From NCBI GenBank assembly GCA_958428295.1, contig CAUAFL010000004.1, forward strand, positions 1 to 64,000: 64,000 nucleotides of DNA, read 5' to 3'. Shown here piece by piece: positions 1 through 8,735 of this stretch. The position numbers and the translations under genes were made by a program. Origin of the DNA: an uncultured Bacillota bacterium (GTDB taxonomy: Bacteria > Bacillota_I > Bacilli_A > RF39 > UBA660). Below the pieces are notes generated by a model, which was not told the DNA's origin, searched no databases, and saw only the letters and a list, made by a program, of their open reading frames with translations. Each line of letters starts with the position of its first letter. The first letter of the stretch is position 1.

Positions 1-474
1 CGTTCCCGTATATAGACTCATCTCATCCACAGGTCTTCCTGTGTAACTATTAGCAGTGGGCTCTTCCCTATATACCCTTGGAACCATTACTTCGGTTTCG
101 GTTCCATCACTATTTTTCTCGGTTAGATATAACTTGATATTATTATCAGCCATTGTACTACCACTTTGTTTCTTAACTCCTATTTCATAACTAATCAGGG
201 CTTGTCCTTGCACTGTGGATGCCACACTAAAATCAAAGTATTCCCCACTTTTCGATAATTTCTTACCAGTGGCATCGGTTGTTGGAAGAGCATTAGTAAT
301 ACTAATGACATTACTACTTTCGGTATAACTCATTACCATCACTCCTGTGGTAATGGTATTGACTTTTTCTCCTGCTTTACTATAACTAAAAGCCGCATAG
401 GCAATTCCAGTGATTGCTATCAATAAGAAGATTAATCCTATTATCATTAATCCTAATTCTTTTTTCCTTGTCAT
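1..474 (-). CDS. Membrane-anchored surface protein, partial (C-terminus beyond window)
   Basis: The reading frame is open from an ATG at 474 to the window edge (158 codons). It starts with a basic MTRKK end, a hydrophobic segment at about residues 8-28, and the motif YAAFSYSKAGEKVNTITTG, which is nearly identical to the N-terminus of the neighbouring protein at 722-2086. Both then continue with the same blocks (MSYTES, NVISITNALPTTDATGK, GEYFDFSV). The anchor followed by a Ser/Thr-rich beta domain resembles TasA/camelysin-like secreted proteins, but this family call is an inference. The two genes are tandem paralogues on the same strand, separated by about 250 bp. Function unknown; probably extracellular. 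Confidence 0.75.
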   Translation of the reverse strand, partial: MTRKKELGLMIIGLIFLLIAITGIAYAAFSYSKAGEKVNTITTGVMVMSYTESSNVISITNALPTTDATGKKLSKSGEYFDFSVASTVQGQALISYEIGVKKQSGSTMADNNIKLYLTEKNSDGTETEVMVPRVYREEPTANSYTGRPVDEMSLYTGT

Positions 475-543
475 GATCTACACCTCTATTATCTCTATTA
501 TACCCTATTTTTTCTATTTTTCTACTGTTTCTTTAGCCACTAG

Positions 544-570
544 AAAAACAAGACTCGTTGCCTTGTTTTT
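544..570. terminator. AT-rich hairpin between tandem surface-protein genes
   Basis: Perfect 9-bp arms (AAAAACAAG and CTTGTTTTT) enclose a 9-nt loop, with an A-run on one side and a T-run on the other. It lies downstream of the BspA-like gene and could be its terminator. The arms are weak in G+C, so this is tentative. Confidence 0.35.
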
Positions 571-611
571 GTTGTCACATGTGAAAAAGAACAATTAGTT
601 AGATAATCGTA

Positions 612-620
612 CCCCCCCCC
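612..620. repeat. Homopolymeric C9 tract (G9 on the coding strand)
   Basis: A run of nine C followed by GGG, conspicuous in this AT-rich DNA. It lies about 138 bp upstream of the start of the partial surface-protein gene (474 to 1, minus). A second run (C8 at 13602-13609) is preceded by the same GTA and also lies upstream of a minus-strand gene. Such tracts can vary in length by slippage; whether this one does is unknown. Confidence 0.9.
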
Positions 621-721
621 GGGTTAACATTAGGCTATCTATCTTTTTCATTTTCTTCACCCCTTTAGGTTATTATCTTATTCGTTAGTGATGATTACTT
701 TTATTATCATAGCTTTTTAAC

Positions 722-2086
722 CTAGCAACCACCTGGTTCATCTAGCCAAATTACAGTAGCATCAGCACTCCAACCAGTAATATACGTTTTACTAGCACAA
801 GTACCAGCTACTTTAATAGTTTGGGTATTATTCCAATTTTTAAAAGCTAATGAGGGGATGTTTGTCCAATTTGCTCCCAAAGTAACTTCTGTTAGTTTAT
901 TACAATTATAAAACATGTTAGTTATATCTGTTACTTTGGTAGTATCAAACTGATCAATTTGTAAGGTTGTTAAATTGCTGCATGTTTGGAACATTCCATA
1001 CATCGTTGTAACTTGTGATGTATCAAAATGGTTGAGATTTAAACTGGTTAATCCCTGACAGGCTCCAAACATAGTGCTCATATTGGTAACGTTACTGGTA
1101 TTAAAATTACTAATATCAAGTGTTGTTAATTTTATACAGAAATTAAACATTTGATTCATCGAAGTTACCTTACTAGTATCTAAATGACTTAAGTCTATAT
1201 TTGTTACAGCACTGAAGAAGGAAAACACATAGCCAGAATCAGGATTAGCGGCAATACCATTATTTCCACCGATTGTTACCTTGTAAGTACCACTACCAGC
1301 ATCTTCAACGTAAGCAATGACACTGTTATTTCCTTTCATAGAAACATCCCATGATTCAATTGCCGTCGTTGGTATTAACGTATCTGTTTTAGTCACAATG
1401 CTAGTCACCTTACTCTTATAAATATCACTATGATAATCGTCTTTCGATCCTGAAGCATAGGCTTTCATCATTGGTAAAGCATTTGGATCTTGCACTTTTC
1501 CATACACATTAATTCTGGTTTTATAAACCAAATTCCCACCATCTCCTTGGGGATTATAAGCATCATTTACCCAAAGACGTAATCGATAATTGGTCGTTTG
1601 GGTTGCATTACTAGTGCCGGTGGCTAAACTCATCATTTTTGCCGGGCGTCCGGTTTCTTCATTAGCGGTGGCTAACTCGTTATATGTTTTGGGAGCCATT
1701 ACTTCTGTTTCTGCATTACCAGTTAAACTCGTTAAATAGTATTTAATATTTTTCCCATCAAATGTACTATCACTAAGAGCGGTAGCGGCTATTTCCCAGT
1801 TAATGGCGGTATTTCCTTGGATGGTGGACGTTACTGAAAAATCAAAGTATTCACCATTTTTTAAGCGAGTTTTACCAGTCGCGTCTGTCGTTGGTAGGGC
1901 ATTTGTAATACTGATGACGTTATCACTTTCTGTGTAACTCATTTGAATCGTACCAGTGGTAATAGTGTTGACCTTTTCTCCAGCTTTACTATAACTAAAA
2001 GCGGCATAACTTACTAAGCCCATCCCTAATACGAGGACAAATATAGCAAGAAAACCAATGAACATTTCCTTTTTTGTTTTTGTCAT
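722..2086 (-). CDS. BspA-type (DUF285) repeat surface protein
   Basis: A 454-residue protein. Residues about 8-31 form a membrane anchor or signal segment, followed by the same SYSKAGEKVNTITTG block as the paralogue downstream. Residues about 295-400 hold four 26-residue repeats of the pattern xxFDTSKVTxMxxMFxxCxxLTxLxI. These are typical BspA-like leucine-rich (DUF285) repeats found in surface proteins of gut Firmicutes and Mollicutes. The C-terminus ends in a short Cys-containing tail (ATVIWLDEPGGC) with no LPXTG motif. The start has a good ribosome binding site (AGGAGTG). Likely a surface adhesin or matrix protein; the ligand is unknown. Confidence 0.8.
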   Translation of the reverse strand: MTKTKKEMFIGFLAIFVLVLGMGLVSYAAFSYSKAGEKVNTITTGTIQMSYTESDNVISITNALPTTDATGKTRLKNGEYFDFSVTSTIQGNTAINWEIAATALSDSTFDGKNIKYYLTSLTGNAETEVMAPKTYNELATANEETGRPAKMMSLATGTSNATQTTNYRLRLWVNDAYNPQGDGGNLVYKTRINVYGKVQDPNALPMMKAYASGSKDDYHSDIYKSKVTSIVTKTDTLIPTTAIESWDVSMKGNNSVIAYVEDAGSGTYKVTIGGNNGIAANPDSGYVFSFFSAVTNIDLSHLDTSKVTSMNQMFNFCIKLTTLDISNFNTSNVTNMSTMFGACQGLTSLNLNHFDTSQVTTMYGMFQTCSNLTTLQIDQFDTTKVTDITNMFYNCNKLTEVTLGANWTNIPSLAFKNWNNTQTIKVAGTCASKTYITGWSADATVIWLDEPGGC

Positions 2087-2168
2087 TATTTCACTCCTAT
2101 CTTCCTATTTTATTTCTAGTATAAACAAATTAAATGTTTATTTCAATAGAAAAGGTCTTTTAAAACAT

Positions 2169-2201
2169 AAAAAAATGTCAAGCCTACGCAGGACAATTTT
2201 T
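2169..2201 (-). terminator. Intrinsic terminator after typA
   Basis: Directly after the typA stop, the minus strand reads A-run, GTCCTGCGTAGGCTTGAC hairpin, then ATTTTTTT. The GTC/GAC outer pair and CCT/AGG inner pair, with A and T runs pairing outside, make a plausible Rho-independent terminator. Confidence 0.55.
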
Positions 2202-4016
2202 CTATTTTGTTTTTTTAGCATCCCATTTTTTACGTTCCTCTGTATTGAGAATTTTCTTACGAAGGCGAATAAAGTTGGGAGTTACCTCTACTAATTCATC
2301 AGAGTTAATATAATCAAGAGCATATTCTAAGGTAATAGGCCGTGGTCGTTTTAAGACAACGGTATGATCACTACCAGAAGCTCGCATATTGGTTAATTGT
2401 TTTCCTTTGACAACATTGACAGCCAAATCATTATCACGATTACATTCTCCAATAATCATGCCTTCATAAACTTCTGTTCCTGGTTCTATAAACATGATAC
2501 CACGATCTTCTAAGTTGCCAATGGCATAGGCTGTGGAATTACCATTTTCCACAGATACTAAAACACCAAGTTTTCGTTCTCCAATATCAACGTTTTCATA
2601 AGAACGATATTCACTAAAGGTGTGGTTTAAAATACCATATCCTTTGGTCATCGTCATAAAGTCAGTGGTAAAACCTATCAAGCCCCGAGAAGGAATTAAA
2701 TAATTAAGTCGTACTTGATTTTCGAAGTTAGTCATATTTTGCATTACACCACCGCGAAGTCCTAATTGTTCGATTACCGTTCCCACACAATCTTCCGGTA
2801 CTTCAATTTGTAACTCTTCCCAAGGTTCCATTTTTTGACCATCGACTTCTTTAATAATTACTTTGGGTTTGGAAACTTCTAATTCAAATCCTTCCCGGCG
2901 CATGTTTTCAATCAGAATTCCTAAATGCAACTCTCCTCGACCTGAAACTAAGAAGCTTTCATTGCTACTAGGTTCTACTTTTAAACTAACATCTTTTTGC
3001 GTTTCTTTTAACAATCGCTCTTCAATTTTACGAGCTGTTAAAACTTTTCCATCCCGTCCCACAAAAGGACTGCTATTAGTACCAAAGGTCATTTGTAGTG
3101 TCGGTTCATCCACATGTAAAATGGGCAAAGGATAACTATCTCCTTGCTGACAAATCGTCTCTCCTACCGAAATATCAGCTAAACCCGCAATCGCTACAAT
3201 ATCTCCTGCCTCAGCACTCTCAATTTCAATCCGTTGATAGCCGTAAAAACCAAATAATTTTTGAACTCTAAATGATTTGATACTACCATCTAAACGTAGG
3301 CAATTGACCATTTGGCCGGTTTTCAGTTGACCATTATGAATCCGGCCAATACCAATACGACCAACAAATTCATTATAATCTAATAAGGCAGGTTGAAATT
3401 GCAAAGGCGCATTACTATCTCCTGTTGGGGCTGGTATTTCCTTAATAATTAAATCTAATAATGGTTCAAATCCAGAAGTTTGCGTTTTCAAATCATCCAT
3501 TAAACTACACGTCCCATTTAAAGCGGAAGCATAAACCACTGGAAATTCTAATTGATTTTCATCCGCTCCTAGTTCGATAAATAAGTCTAATACTTCATCA
3601 ACAACGGCTTGACATCTAGCACTTGGTTTATCTACCTTATTGATAACTACTAAAGGTTTGACTTTAGCATCTAAGGCCTTTTTTAATACAAAACGAGTCT
3701 GAGGCATAGCCCCTTCATAAGCATCTACTACTAAAATAACCCCATCTACCATATTCATAATACGTTCTACTTCCCCACCAAAATCAGCATGCCCTGGGGT
3801 ATCAAGAATATTAATACGATAATCATGATAATCTAAGGCTGTTGTTTTAGCCAAAATAGTAATTCCACGTTCTTTTTCTATGGCATTAGAATCCATAGAA
3901 ACATTACTGACATCTTCGTTATCACGAAACATGCCAGAAGATTTTAAAATCCCATCCACTAGGGTTGTCTTGCCATGATCAACATGGGCAATAATTGCGA
4001 TATTTCTTTTTTTCAT
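2202..4016 (-). CDS. typA: Ribosome-associated translational GTPase BipA/TypA
   Basis: Full-length (604 residues) and similar throughout to TypA/BipA, a GTPase that binds the 70S ribosome and helps ribosome assembly and stress responses. Visible motifs are G1 AHVDHGKTT (about residue 10), the switch I block ERGITI (about 50), G3 DTPGH (about 72) and G4 NKVD (about 126). The EF-G-like domains III and V follow, ending in the BipA-specific C-terminal domain with GSDHTVVLKRPR and ALDYINSDELVEVTP. The start has an AGGTGT ribosome binding site. It stands alone, divergent from the oxidoreductase gene at 4150. Confidence 0.97.
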   Translation of the reverse strand: MKKRNIAIIAHVDHGKTTLVDGILKSSGMFRDNEDVSNVSMDSNAIEKERGITILAKTTALDYHDYRINILDTPGHADFGGEVERIMNMVDGVILVVDAYEGAMPQTRFVLKKALDAKVKPLVVINKVDKPSARCQAVVDEVLDLFIELGADENQLEFPVVYASALNGTCSLMDDLKTQTSGFEPLLDLIIKEIPAPTGDSNAPLQFQPALLDYNEFVGRIGIGRIHNGQLKTGQMVNCLRLDGSIKSFRVQKLFGFYGYQRIEIESAEAGDIVAIAGLADISVGETICQQGDSYPLPILHVDEPTLQMTFGTNSSPFVGRDGKVLTARKIEERLLKETQKDVSLKVEPSSNESFLVSGRGELHLGILIENMRREGFELEVSKPKVIIKEVDGQKMEPWEELQIEVPEDCVGTVIEQLGLRGGVMQNMTNFENQVRLNYLIPSRGLIGFTTDFMTMTKGYGILNHTFSEYRSYENVDIGERKLGVLVSVENGNSTAYAIGNLEDRGIMFIEPGTEVYEGMIIGECNRDNDLAVNVVKGKQLTNMRASGSDHTVVLKRPRPITLEYALDYINSDELVEVTPNFIRLRKKILNTEERKKWDAKKTK

Positions 4017-4084
4017 ATGTATACACCTCTACTCACAACGTTCTTGATTATATCATAGAATCAAGAAAAGCGCTAGCCTTTTAT

Positions 4085-4113
4085 TTGTTTTTTTAAAAAT
4101 GAAAAAGCATAAT
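4085..4113 (+). promoter_or_regulatory. Sigma-A-type promoter for the FAD/Rieske oxidoreductase
   Basis: TTGTTT (-35), 17-bp spacer, CATAAT (-10, 4108-4113). The predicted transcription start near 4120 lies downstream of the in-frame ATG at 4099, so translation must begin later; the ATG at 4150 with GGTGAG upstream fits. Confidence 0.55.
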
Positions 4114-4149
4114 GTCAGCAATTTAGATCATACTAAGATGGGTGAGATA

Positions 4150-5613
4150 ATGAAAGAATATTCTTCAATTTGGCAAAAAAACATCAATTTTGAAAAAGAA
4201 AGCAATAAGTGGCAGGATTCCTGTGACATTTTAATTGTGGGAGGCGGTATTACAGGGACGAGTCTTGCTTACTTTTTATCTAAAAAAAAGCAAAATGTTA
4301 TGTTAGTAGATAAAGGACTGATCGGTTGCGGTATCACTGCTATGTCCACAGCCAAAATTAGTTATCTACAAGGTACTGTCTATCAGACCTTAGAAAAACA
4401 ACAGAGTTTAGCCATTAGTAGAGCCTATTTTACCTCTCAAAAAGAAACGATGAAAGACTTTGTACAATTTATTCATAACGAAAAAATTGACTGCGATTTG
4501 GAAAAGAATCGGGCGTATTTATTTGCCACAGAGCCTAGCAATAGTTCTAAGGTGGATAAGGAGAAGACTTTACTAGAAACCTTTGGTGTTACTTGCCATG
4601 AAGCAAAACAATTACCCATTCCTTTTCCCTGCCACCGAGCTTTTTATGTGGAAGATAGTTATGTATTTCATCCACTTAAATATATTCAAGAATTGAAAAA
4701 AAGGTTAACAACTTCCATAGCTATTTGTGAAAATACTTTGGTAACAGATATCAAACCTCAAGGCACTTCTTTTATTGTAACTACTAGTCGGGGACAAATT
4801 ACTTGTCACAAAGTGGTAATTACTTGTCATTATCCTTTCTTTATTCGTCCAGGCTACCTTCCTCTTAAAAACTATATTGAACGAGAGTATGTAACTTTAG
4901 GTGAAGTTGTTACTCCCCTTCCTTTTTCAGCCATTAATGTTGATCAAAAGACACAATCACTGCGGTTTTATCAAGATTACGTACTATACGTATCCCATAA
5001 TCATCGCCTAACCAACCAGCTTGACTACCAACAACATTATTGGAAAAGCCGTAAAGATTTTTATAATCACTTTCAAAAGAAGCCTCTTAGTACTTGGATA
5101 AATCAAGATTTAATGACGAATGACCACTTACCCTTCATTGGTCCCCCCAAAAAAGAGAACCCTAATTTGTTAATTGCTACTGGTTATAATGCCTGGGGAA
5201 TGACGAATGGTTTTTTAGCAGCTAAGATACTTTCAAATTATTTATCAGGTCAAAAAAATCCTTATCAAACTTTATTTTCCGTCACACGCAAAAATTTGAC
5301 AGGAATCATGCAATCGACAATCGATAGTTTCTTTTATGCGAAAGCTTATCTTGAAACTGCCTTTTTGAAGCAAGAAAATCCTTATACAGCAACTATCGAT
5401 GGTCAAAAATATTTAGTTTATATTGATGATAATCAGCAAAAACATATAGTCAAAAACCTTTGTCCACATATGAAATGTCATTTGATTTTTAACAAAGAAG
5501 AACTCACTTGGGATTGCCCTTGTCATGGATCTCGTTTTAATTTAGATGGACAACTATTAACTGGTCCTAGTAAAGAGAATATAAAGATAGAAAAAAAGCC
5601 TCATCATAAATGA
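4150..5613 (+). CDS. FAD-dependent oxidoreductase with C-terminal Rieske domain (YhfW-like)
   Basis: The N-terminal part is a DAO-type FAD oxidoreductase: a Rossmann motif ILIVGGGITGTS lies about 30 residues in, and the late motif LLIATGYNAWGMTNG closes the FAD fold. The C-terminal ~80 residues form a Rieske [2Fe-2S] domain with ligands in CPHMKCH and CPCHGSRFN. This architecture matches B. subtilis YhfW-type proteins, cytosolic redox enzymes of unknown substrate. An upstream ATG at 4099 is open in frame but lies ahead of the predicted transcription start, so 4150 (487 residues) is preferred. The gene is monocistronic and converges on the lipoprotein gene. Confidence 0.85.
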   Translation: MKEYSSIWQKNINFEKESNKWQDSCDILIVGGGITGTSLAYFLSKKKQNVMLVDKGLIGCGITAMSTAKISYLQGTVYQTLEKQQSLAISRAYFTSQKETMKDFVQFIHNEKIDCDLEKNRAYLFATEPSNSSKVDKEKTLLETFGVTCHEAKQLPIPFPCHRAFYVEDSYVFHPLKYIQELKKRLTTSIAICENTLVTDIKPQGTSFIVTTSRGQITCHKVVITCHYPFFIRPGYLPLKNYIEREYVTLGEVVTPLPFSAINVDQKTQSLRFYQDYVLYVSHNHRLTNQLDYQQHYWKSRKDFYNHFQKKPLSTWINQDLMTNDHLPFIGPPKKENPNLLIATGYNAWGMTNGFLAAKILSNYLSGQKNPYQTLFSVTRKNLTGIMQSTIDSFFYAKAYLETAFLKQENPYTATIDGQKYLVYIDDNQQKHIVKNLCPHMKCHLIFNKEELTWDCPCHGSRFNLDGQLLTGPSKENIKIEKKPHHK

Positions 5614-5620
5614 TGGGCCT
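5597..5620. terminator. Bidirectional terminator overlapping both stop codons
   Basis: Eleven-base arms (5597-5607 and 5610-5620) form a hairpin with one C-C mismatch and one G-U pair. On the minus strand it is followed by T7, making it a good terminator for the lipoprotein transcript. It overlaps the stop codons of both convergent genes. Confidence 0.6.
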
Positions 5621-6143
5621 AATTCTTTGGTTGTATAAAATACTTTTCAAAATATGCCTGATACTTTTCCTGTAATTGTTGTTTTTCTTTTTTCGTTAGA
5701 TAAGTATCAACTTCTAAATGTGCTAAACTATCTTCTATGGCTACTATTTGTTTGTCTTTAATAATATAAACACTTGGAATTGCTAATTCTTTTGCTCCCA
5801 ATTTTTCTAGTAACTGGTCATATTTTTTTGGTTCTTTCATCAAGGTGCGAGGATTATAATAGTGAACTGCAATAGGCAACTTTTTTGTAGCAGCTATTAA
5901 AATTTCTACCAACTCTTGGGAGCGATCTGATTCAGGATAACCAAAATAGAGAATTCCTTCCTTTTCTAACAACGTTTCCACTTCTTCCAAAGAGGCATAT
6001 TGAAAAGGATTGTTTTTAGAAACGGTATATTCTATTGCTATTTTTTCCTGATCTGTTACTTCTTCGACTTTTTTAGCCTTACAACCAGTGACCAACAAGA
6101 TCACACAACAAATGATAAGGCTAACACCAAGATACTTCTTCAT
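5619..6143 (-). CDS. Predicted lipoprotein with thioredoxin-like fold, no CxxC
   Basis: 174 residues. The N-terminus is a lipoprotein signal (MKKYLGVSLIICCVILLVTG then Cys21, lipobox VTGC). The mature part has a thioredoxin-family layout: ILYFGYPESDRSQELVEIL where the active-site CxxC would sit, and a downstream cis-Pro-like AIPSVYIIKDKQIV. The catalytic cysteines are missing, so it is not a classical disulfide oxidoreductase. It may be a structural or binding relative, for example of Trx-like bacteriocin accessory proteins; this is inferred. It lies 2 bp downstream of tsf and is probably cotranscribed with it. Confidence 0.6.
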   Translation of the reverse strand: MKKYLGVSLIICCVILLVTGCKAKKVEEVTDQEKIAIEYTVSKNNPFQYASLEEVETLLEKEGILYFGYPESDRSQELVEILIAATKKLPIAVHYYNPRTLMKEPKKYDQLLEKLGAKELAIPSVYIIKDKQIVAIEDSLAHLEVDTYLTKKEKQQLQEKYQAYFEKYFIQPKN

Positions 6144-6145
6144 TG

Positions 6146-7024
6146 CTATTGAGCCGTGTTAATTTGACTCATTACTTCACTAGCAAAGTCTTCTTCTTTT
6201 TTCTCAATACCTTCACCAACATGATAGCGAAGCATTGCTACAAGACTACCACCATTATTTTTAACAAACGTACCAACATTAACACTACTATCTTTAATAA
6301 ATTCTTGTTCTTCTAGACAAATTTCTTTATAAAATTTATTTAGACGACCATTCACCATTTTAACGGCAATGTCTTCATTTTTCCCTTCATTCATAACCTG
6401 TTCTTTAATAACTGCACTTTCTCTTTCTACCATGTCAACTGGTACTTCATCTCTTCTTGCACAAATGGGCGCCATCGCAGCTACATGCATAGCTACTTCT
6501 TTCGCTACTTCTAAAGTAGTGTCGGCTAGTACGACGAGAGCACCAATTTTACCTCCCATATGTAAATAACTACCAAATACTTCATTATCCTTTTTGCTAA
6601 GTAAATCATGGCGACGAAAAGATAGCTTTTCACCAATTTTTGCTGTCAAATCAATCAATTGCCGTTCAATCGTTATTCCATTATCTTCAAAGTTTAATAC
6701 TTCCTCATGTGTTTGTAAATGATTTTCCAAAATAATGGTTGTTAAATATTCCACAAAATTTTTAAACTCTTCATTTTTAGCCACAAAGTCAGTTTCTGAA
6801 TTAACTTCGACAATGACTGCTTCATTTCCCGCTATTTTGATAGAGCATAGCCCTTCTGCTGCAATTCTACTTTCTTTTTTAGCTGCTTTACTAATTCCTT
6901 TTTCTCTAAGCCAATCAATTGCTTGTTCAATATTTCCTTCACAGGCTTCTAAGGCTTTTTTACAATCTAGCATTCCAGCACCAGTTCTATCTCTTAATTC
7001 TTTTACATCACTTGCTTTAAACAT
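6146..7024 (-). CDS. tsf: Elongation factor Ts
   Basis: 292 residues, normal length. The N-terminal UBA-type segment VKELRDRTGAGMLDCKKALEACEGN is diagnostic, followed by NSETDFVAKNEEF, the motif that contacts EF-Tu, and the dimerisation region. It recycles EF-Tu-GDP to EF-Tu-GTP. It sits about 76 bp after rpsB in the conserved rpsB-tsf order, although the usual next gene (pyrH) is replaced here by a lipoprotein gene. Confidence 0.97.
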   Translation of the reverse strand: MFKASDVKELRDRTGAGMLDCKKALEACEGNIEQAIDWLREKGISKAAKKESRIAAEGLCSIKIAGNEAVIVEVNSETDFVAKNEEFKNFVEYLTTIILENHLQTHEEVLNFEDNGITIERQLIDLTAKIGEKLSFRRHDLLSKKDNEVFGSYLHMGGKIGALVVLADTTLEVAKEVAMHVAAMAPICARRDEVPVDMVERESAVIKEQVMNEGKNEDIAVKMVNGRLNKFYKEICLEEQEFIKDSSVNVGTFVKNNGGSLVAMLRYHVGEGIEKKEEDFASEVMSQINTAQ

Positions 7025-7100
7025 ATTATTTTCGTCCTTTCTTTCATAAAAAGAGTGAATTTTCCATCCACCCTTCCTTATTTTATTATAAAATGTTCTT

Positions 7101-8054
7101 TTACTTTTGTAAAGCTTCTATTAGATCGGCTTTTTTCATGGTAGAATAACCTTTAACCCCAGCTTCTTTAGCTTTTGCTTTTAATTCTGTTAACGTTAAA
7201 TTAGTAACATCCACTTCTATTTCTTTTTCAGTTTCTTTGGTAACTTCTTCTTCTATTTCCTTCTTTGGTTGTTCTACTACTTCTTCTTTAGAAGCTGCTT
7301 CTCTAAGTTTTGCTTTCTCTTGCCGTTTTGCTTCTTTATTTTTATCTTCATCGCTTACATAGTCAACCATATCGTTACCGTTTACTTCAGCAATTGCATT
7401 AGTCAAGGCACCAATTAATAATTTTACAGAGCGAACTGCATCATCATTTCCTGGAATAACATAGTCAACCATATCTGGATCACAGTTAGTATCTACTACT
7501 CCAAAAACAGGAATTCCTAAAATGCGTGCTTCTTTAATTGCTATTTCTTCTTTTCTTGGATCAACAATTACCATGGCATTAGGAATTTTCTTCATTTCCC
7601 GAATACCACGTAAATTTTTATTTAATTTTTCATATTCTTTCTTGAGACCAAGAACTTCTTTTTTAGGAAGTAACGCAAAAGTGCCATCACTTTCCATTTT
7701 TTCGATTTCTTCCATGCGTCGAATTCTAGAACGAATAGTTTTAAAGTTCGTTAAGGTTCCCCCTAGCCATCTTTCATTAATAAAATACATATTCGTTCTA
7801 GCAGCACACTCTTCAGCGGCTTCTTGAGATTGTTTTTTCGTTCCTACAAATAGAACTTTTCCTCCGTCTTCCGCAATTTTTTTCATTGCTTCATAGGCTT
7901 TTTCTAAGCATTTAGCAGTCTTTTGTAAATCGATAATATAAATATCATCTCTTGTGGTATAGATGTATTCCTTCATTTTAGGATTCCATCTTCTTTTTTG
8001 ATGTCCAAAGTGAACACCTGCTTCTAATAAATAATTCATTGATACTACGGTCAT
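7101..8054 (-). CDS. rpsB: 30S ribosomal protein S2 with C-terminal SAP/Rho_N-like extension
   Basis: Residues 1 to about 230 are a complete S2 (LEAGVHFGHQKRRWNPKMKEYIY, NERWLGGTLTNF, IPVFGVVDTNCDPD). Residues about 235-285 form a highly charged Glu/Lys-rich linker. Residues 286-317 form a small helical module with the pattern LTxxELKxxAKEAGVKGYSxxKKADLIEAL. That pattern matches SAP or Rho_N-type nucleic-acid-binding modules. S2 is usually about 240-260 residues, so the tail is an addition of about 60 residues. L20, encoded just upstream, carries a very similar tail. The start has an AAAGGAG ribosome binding site. Confidence 0.95.
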   Translation of the reverse strand: MTVVSMNYLLEAGVHFGHQKRRWNPKMKEYIYTTRDDIYIIDLQKTAKCLEKAYEAMKKIAEDGGKVLFVGTKKQSQEAAEECAARTNMYFINERWLGGTLTNFKTIRSRIRRMEEIEKMESDGTFALLPKKEVLGLKKEYEKLNKNLRGIREMKKIPNAMVIVDPRKEEIAIKEARILGIPVFGVVDTNCDPDMVDYVIPGNDDAVRSVKLLIGALTNAIAEVNGNDMVDYVSDEDKNKEAKRQEKAKLREAASKEEVVEQPKKEIEEEVTKETEKEIEVDVTNLTLTELKAKAKEAGVKGYSTMKKADLIEALQK

Positions 8055-8139
8055 ATTTTTCTCCTTTTCGTTTTTTCTTCTATTTTGTTCTAAAAACTAG
8101 TCACCTAATGGCACTCGACTGTTCAATTCCAAAATATGT

Positions 8140-8715
8140 TTATTTTTCTAATGCTGCGATTAAGTCTATTTTCTTCAAGCCAGTAACAGCAATTCCCTTT
8201 TGTTTGGCAAGTTCTTTTAACTCTGTCACAGTCATTTTACTGTAATCTGTGCTAGCTGGTACTTGTGTTGTTTTCTTTGTCTCTTTACTCATTTCTGTTT
8301 TCTTAGCTGTACTAATGGTTACCTCTGTTGTAGTCGTTACTTCGCTAGCTTTCACTTTTCCTTCTTTTGAAGTTTTCGCAATTTTTACTAGTTCTTCAAA
8401 AGCTTTTGGATCATTGATTGCGATTTCACTTAACATTTTACGGTTTACATCTACTCCCGCTTTCGTTAATCCTTCAATAAATCTTGAATAACTAATGCCA
8501 TTTTCTCGGCAGGCTGCATTAATTCTAGTAATCCATAGTTTTCTAAATTCACGTTTCTTTTGTTTTCGATCACGATAAGCATATTGACCAGAATGCATTA
8601 ATTGTTCTTTTGCCGTTTTATATAAACGATGTTTACTTCCAAAATATCCTTTTGCTTGTTTTAATACTTTTTTATGACGCGCTTTTGTTGTCGCTCCATT
8701 TTTTACTCTTGCCAT
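8140..8715 (-). CDS. rplT: 50S ribosomal protein L20 with C-terminal SAP/Rho_N-like extension
   Basis: Residues 1 to about 118 are a normal L20 (ARVKNGATTKARHKKVLKQAKGY, YAYRDRKQKKREFRKLWI, SRFIEGL). A Thr/Lys-rich linker follows, and residues 161-191 form a module with the pattern MTVTELKELAKQKGIxxxGLKKIDLIAAL, closely resembling the tail of S2. L20 is normally about 118 residues. It is the last gene of infC-rpmI-rplT and probably represses the operon through the leader at 9470-9626. Confidence 0.95.
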   Translation of the reverse strand: MARVKNGATTKARHKKVLKQAKGYFGSKHRLYKTAKEQLMHSGQYAYRDRKQKKREFRKLWITRINAACRENGISYSRFIEGLTKAGVDVNRKMLSEIAINDPKAFEELVKIAKTSKEGKVKASEVTTTTEVTISTAKKTEMSKETKKTTQVPASTDYSKMTVTELKELAKQKGIAVTGLKKIDLIAALEK

Positions 8716-8735
8716 TGTTTTCCCTCCTTCATCTG

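Noticed and set aside
4099..4149. Upstream start for the FAD/Rieske oxidoreductase
   Set aside because: Lies between the -35 and -10 elements or before the predicted transcript start and has no ribosome binding site.
6369..7049. Plus-strand frames opposite tsf
   Set aside because: Antisense shadows of a conserved gene without ribosome binding sites or homology.
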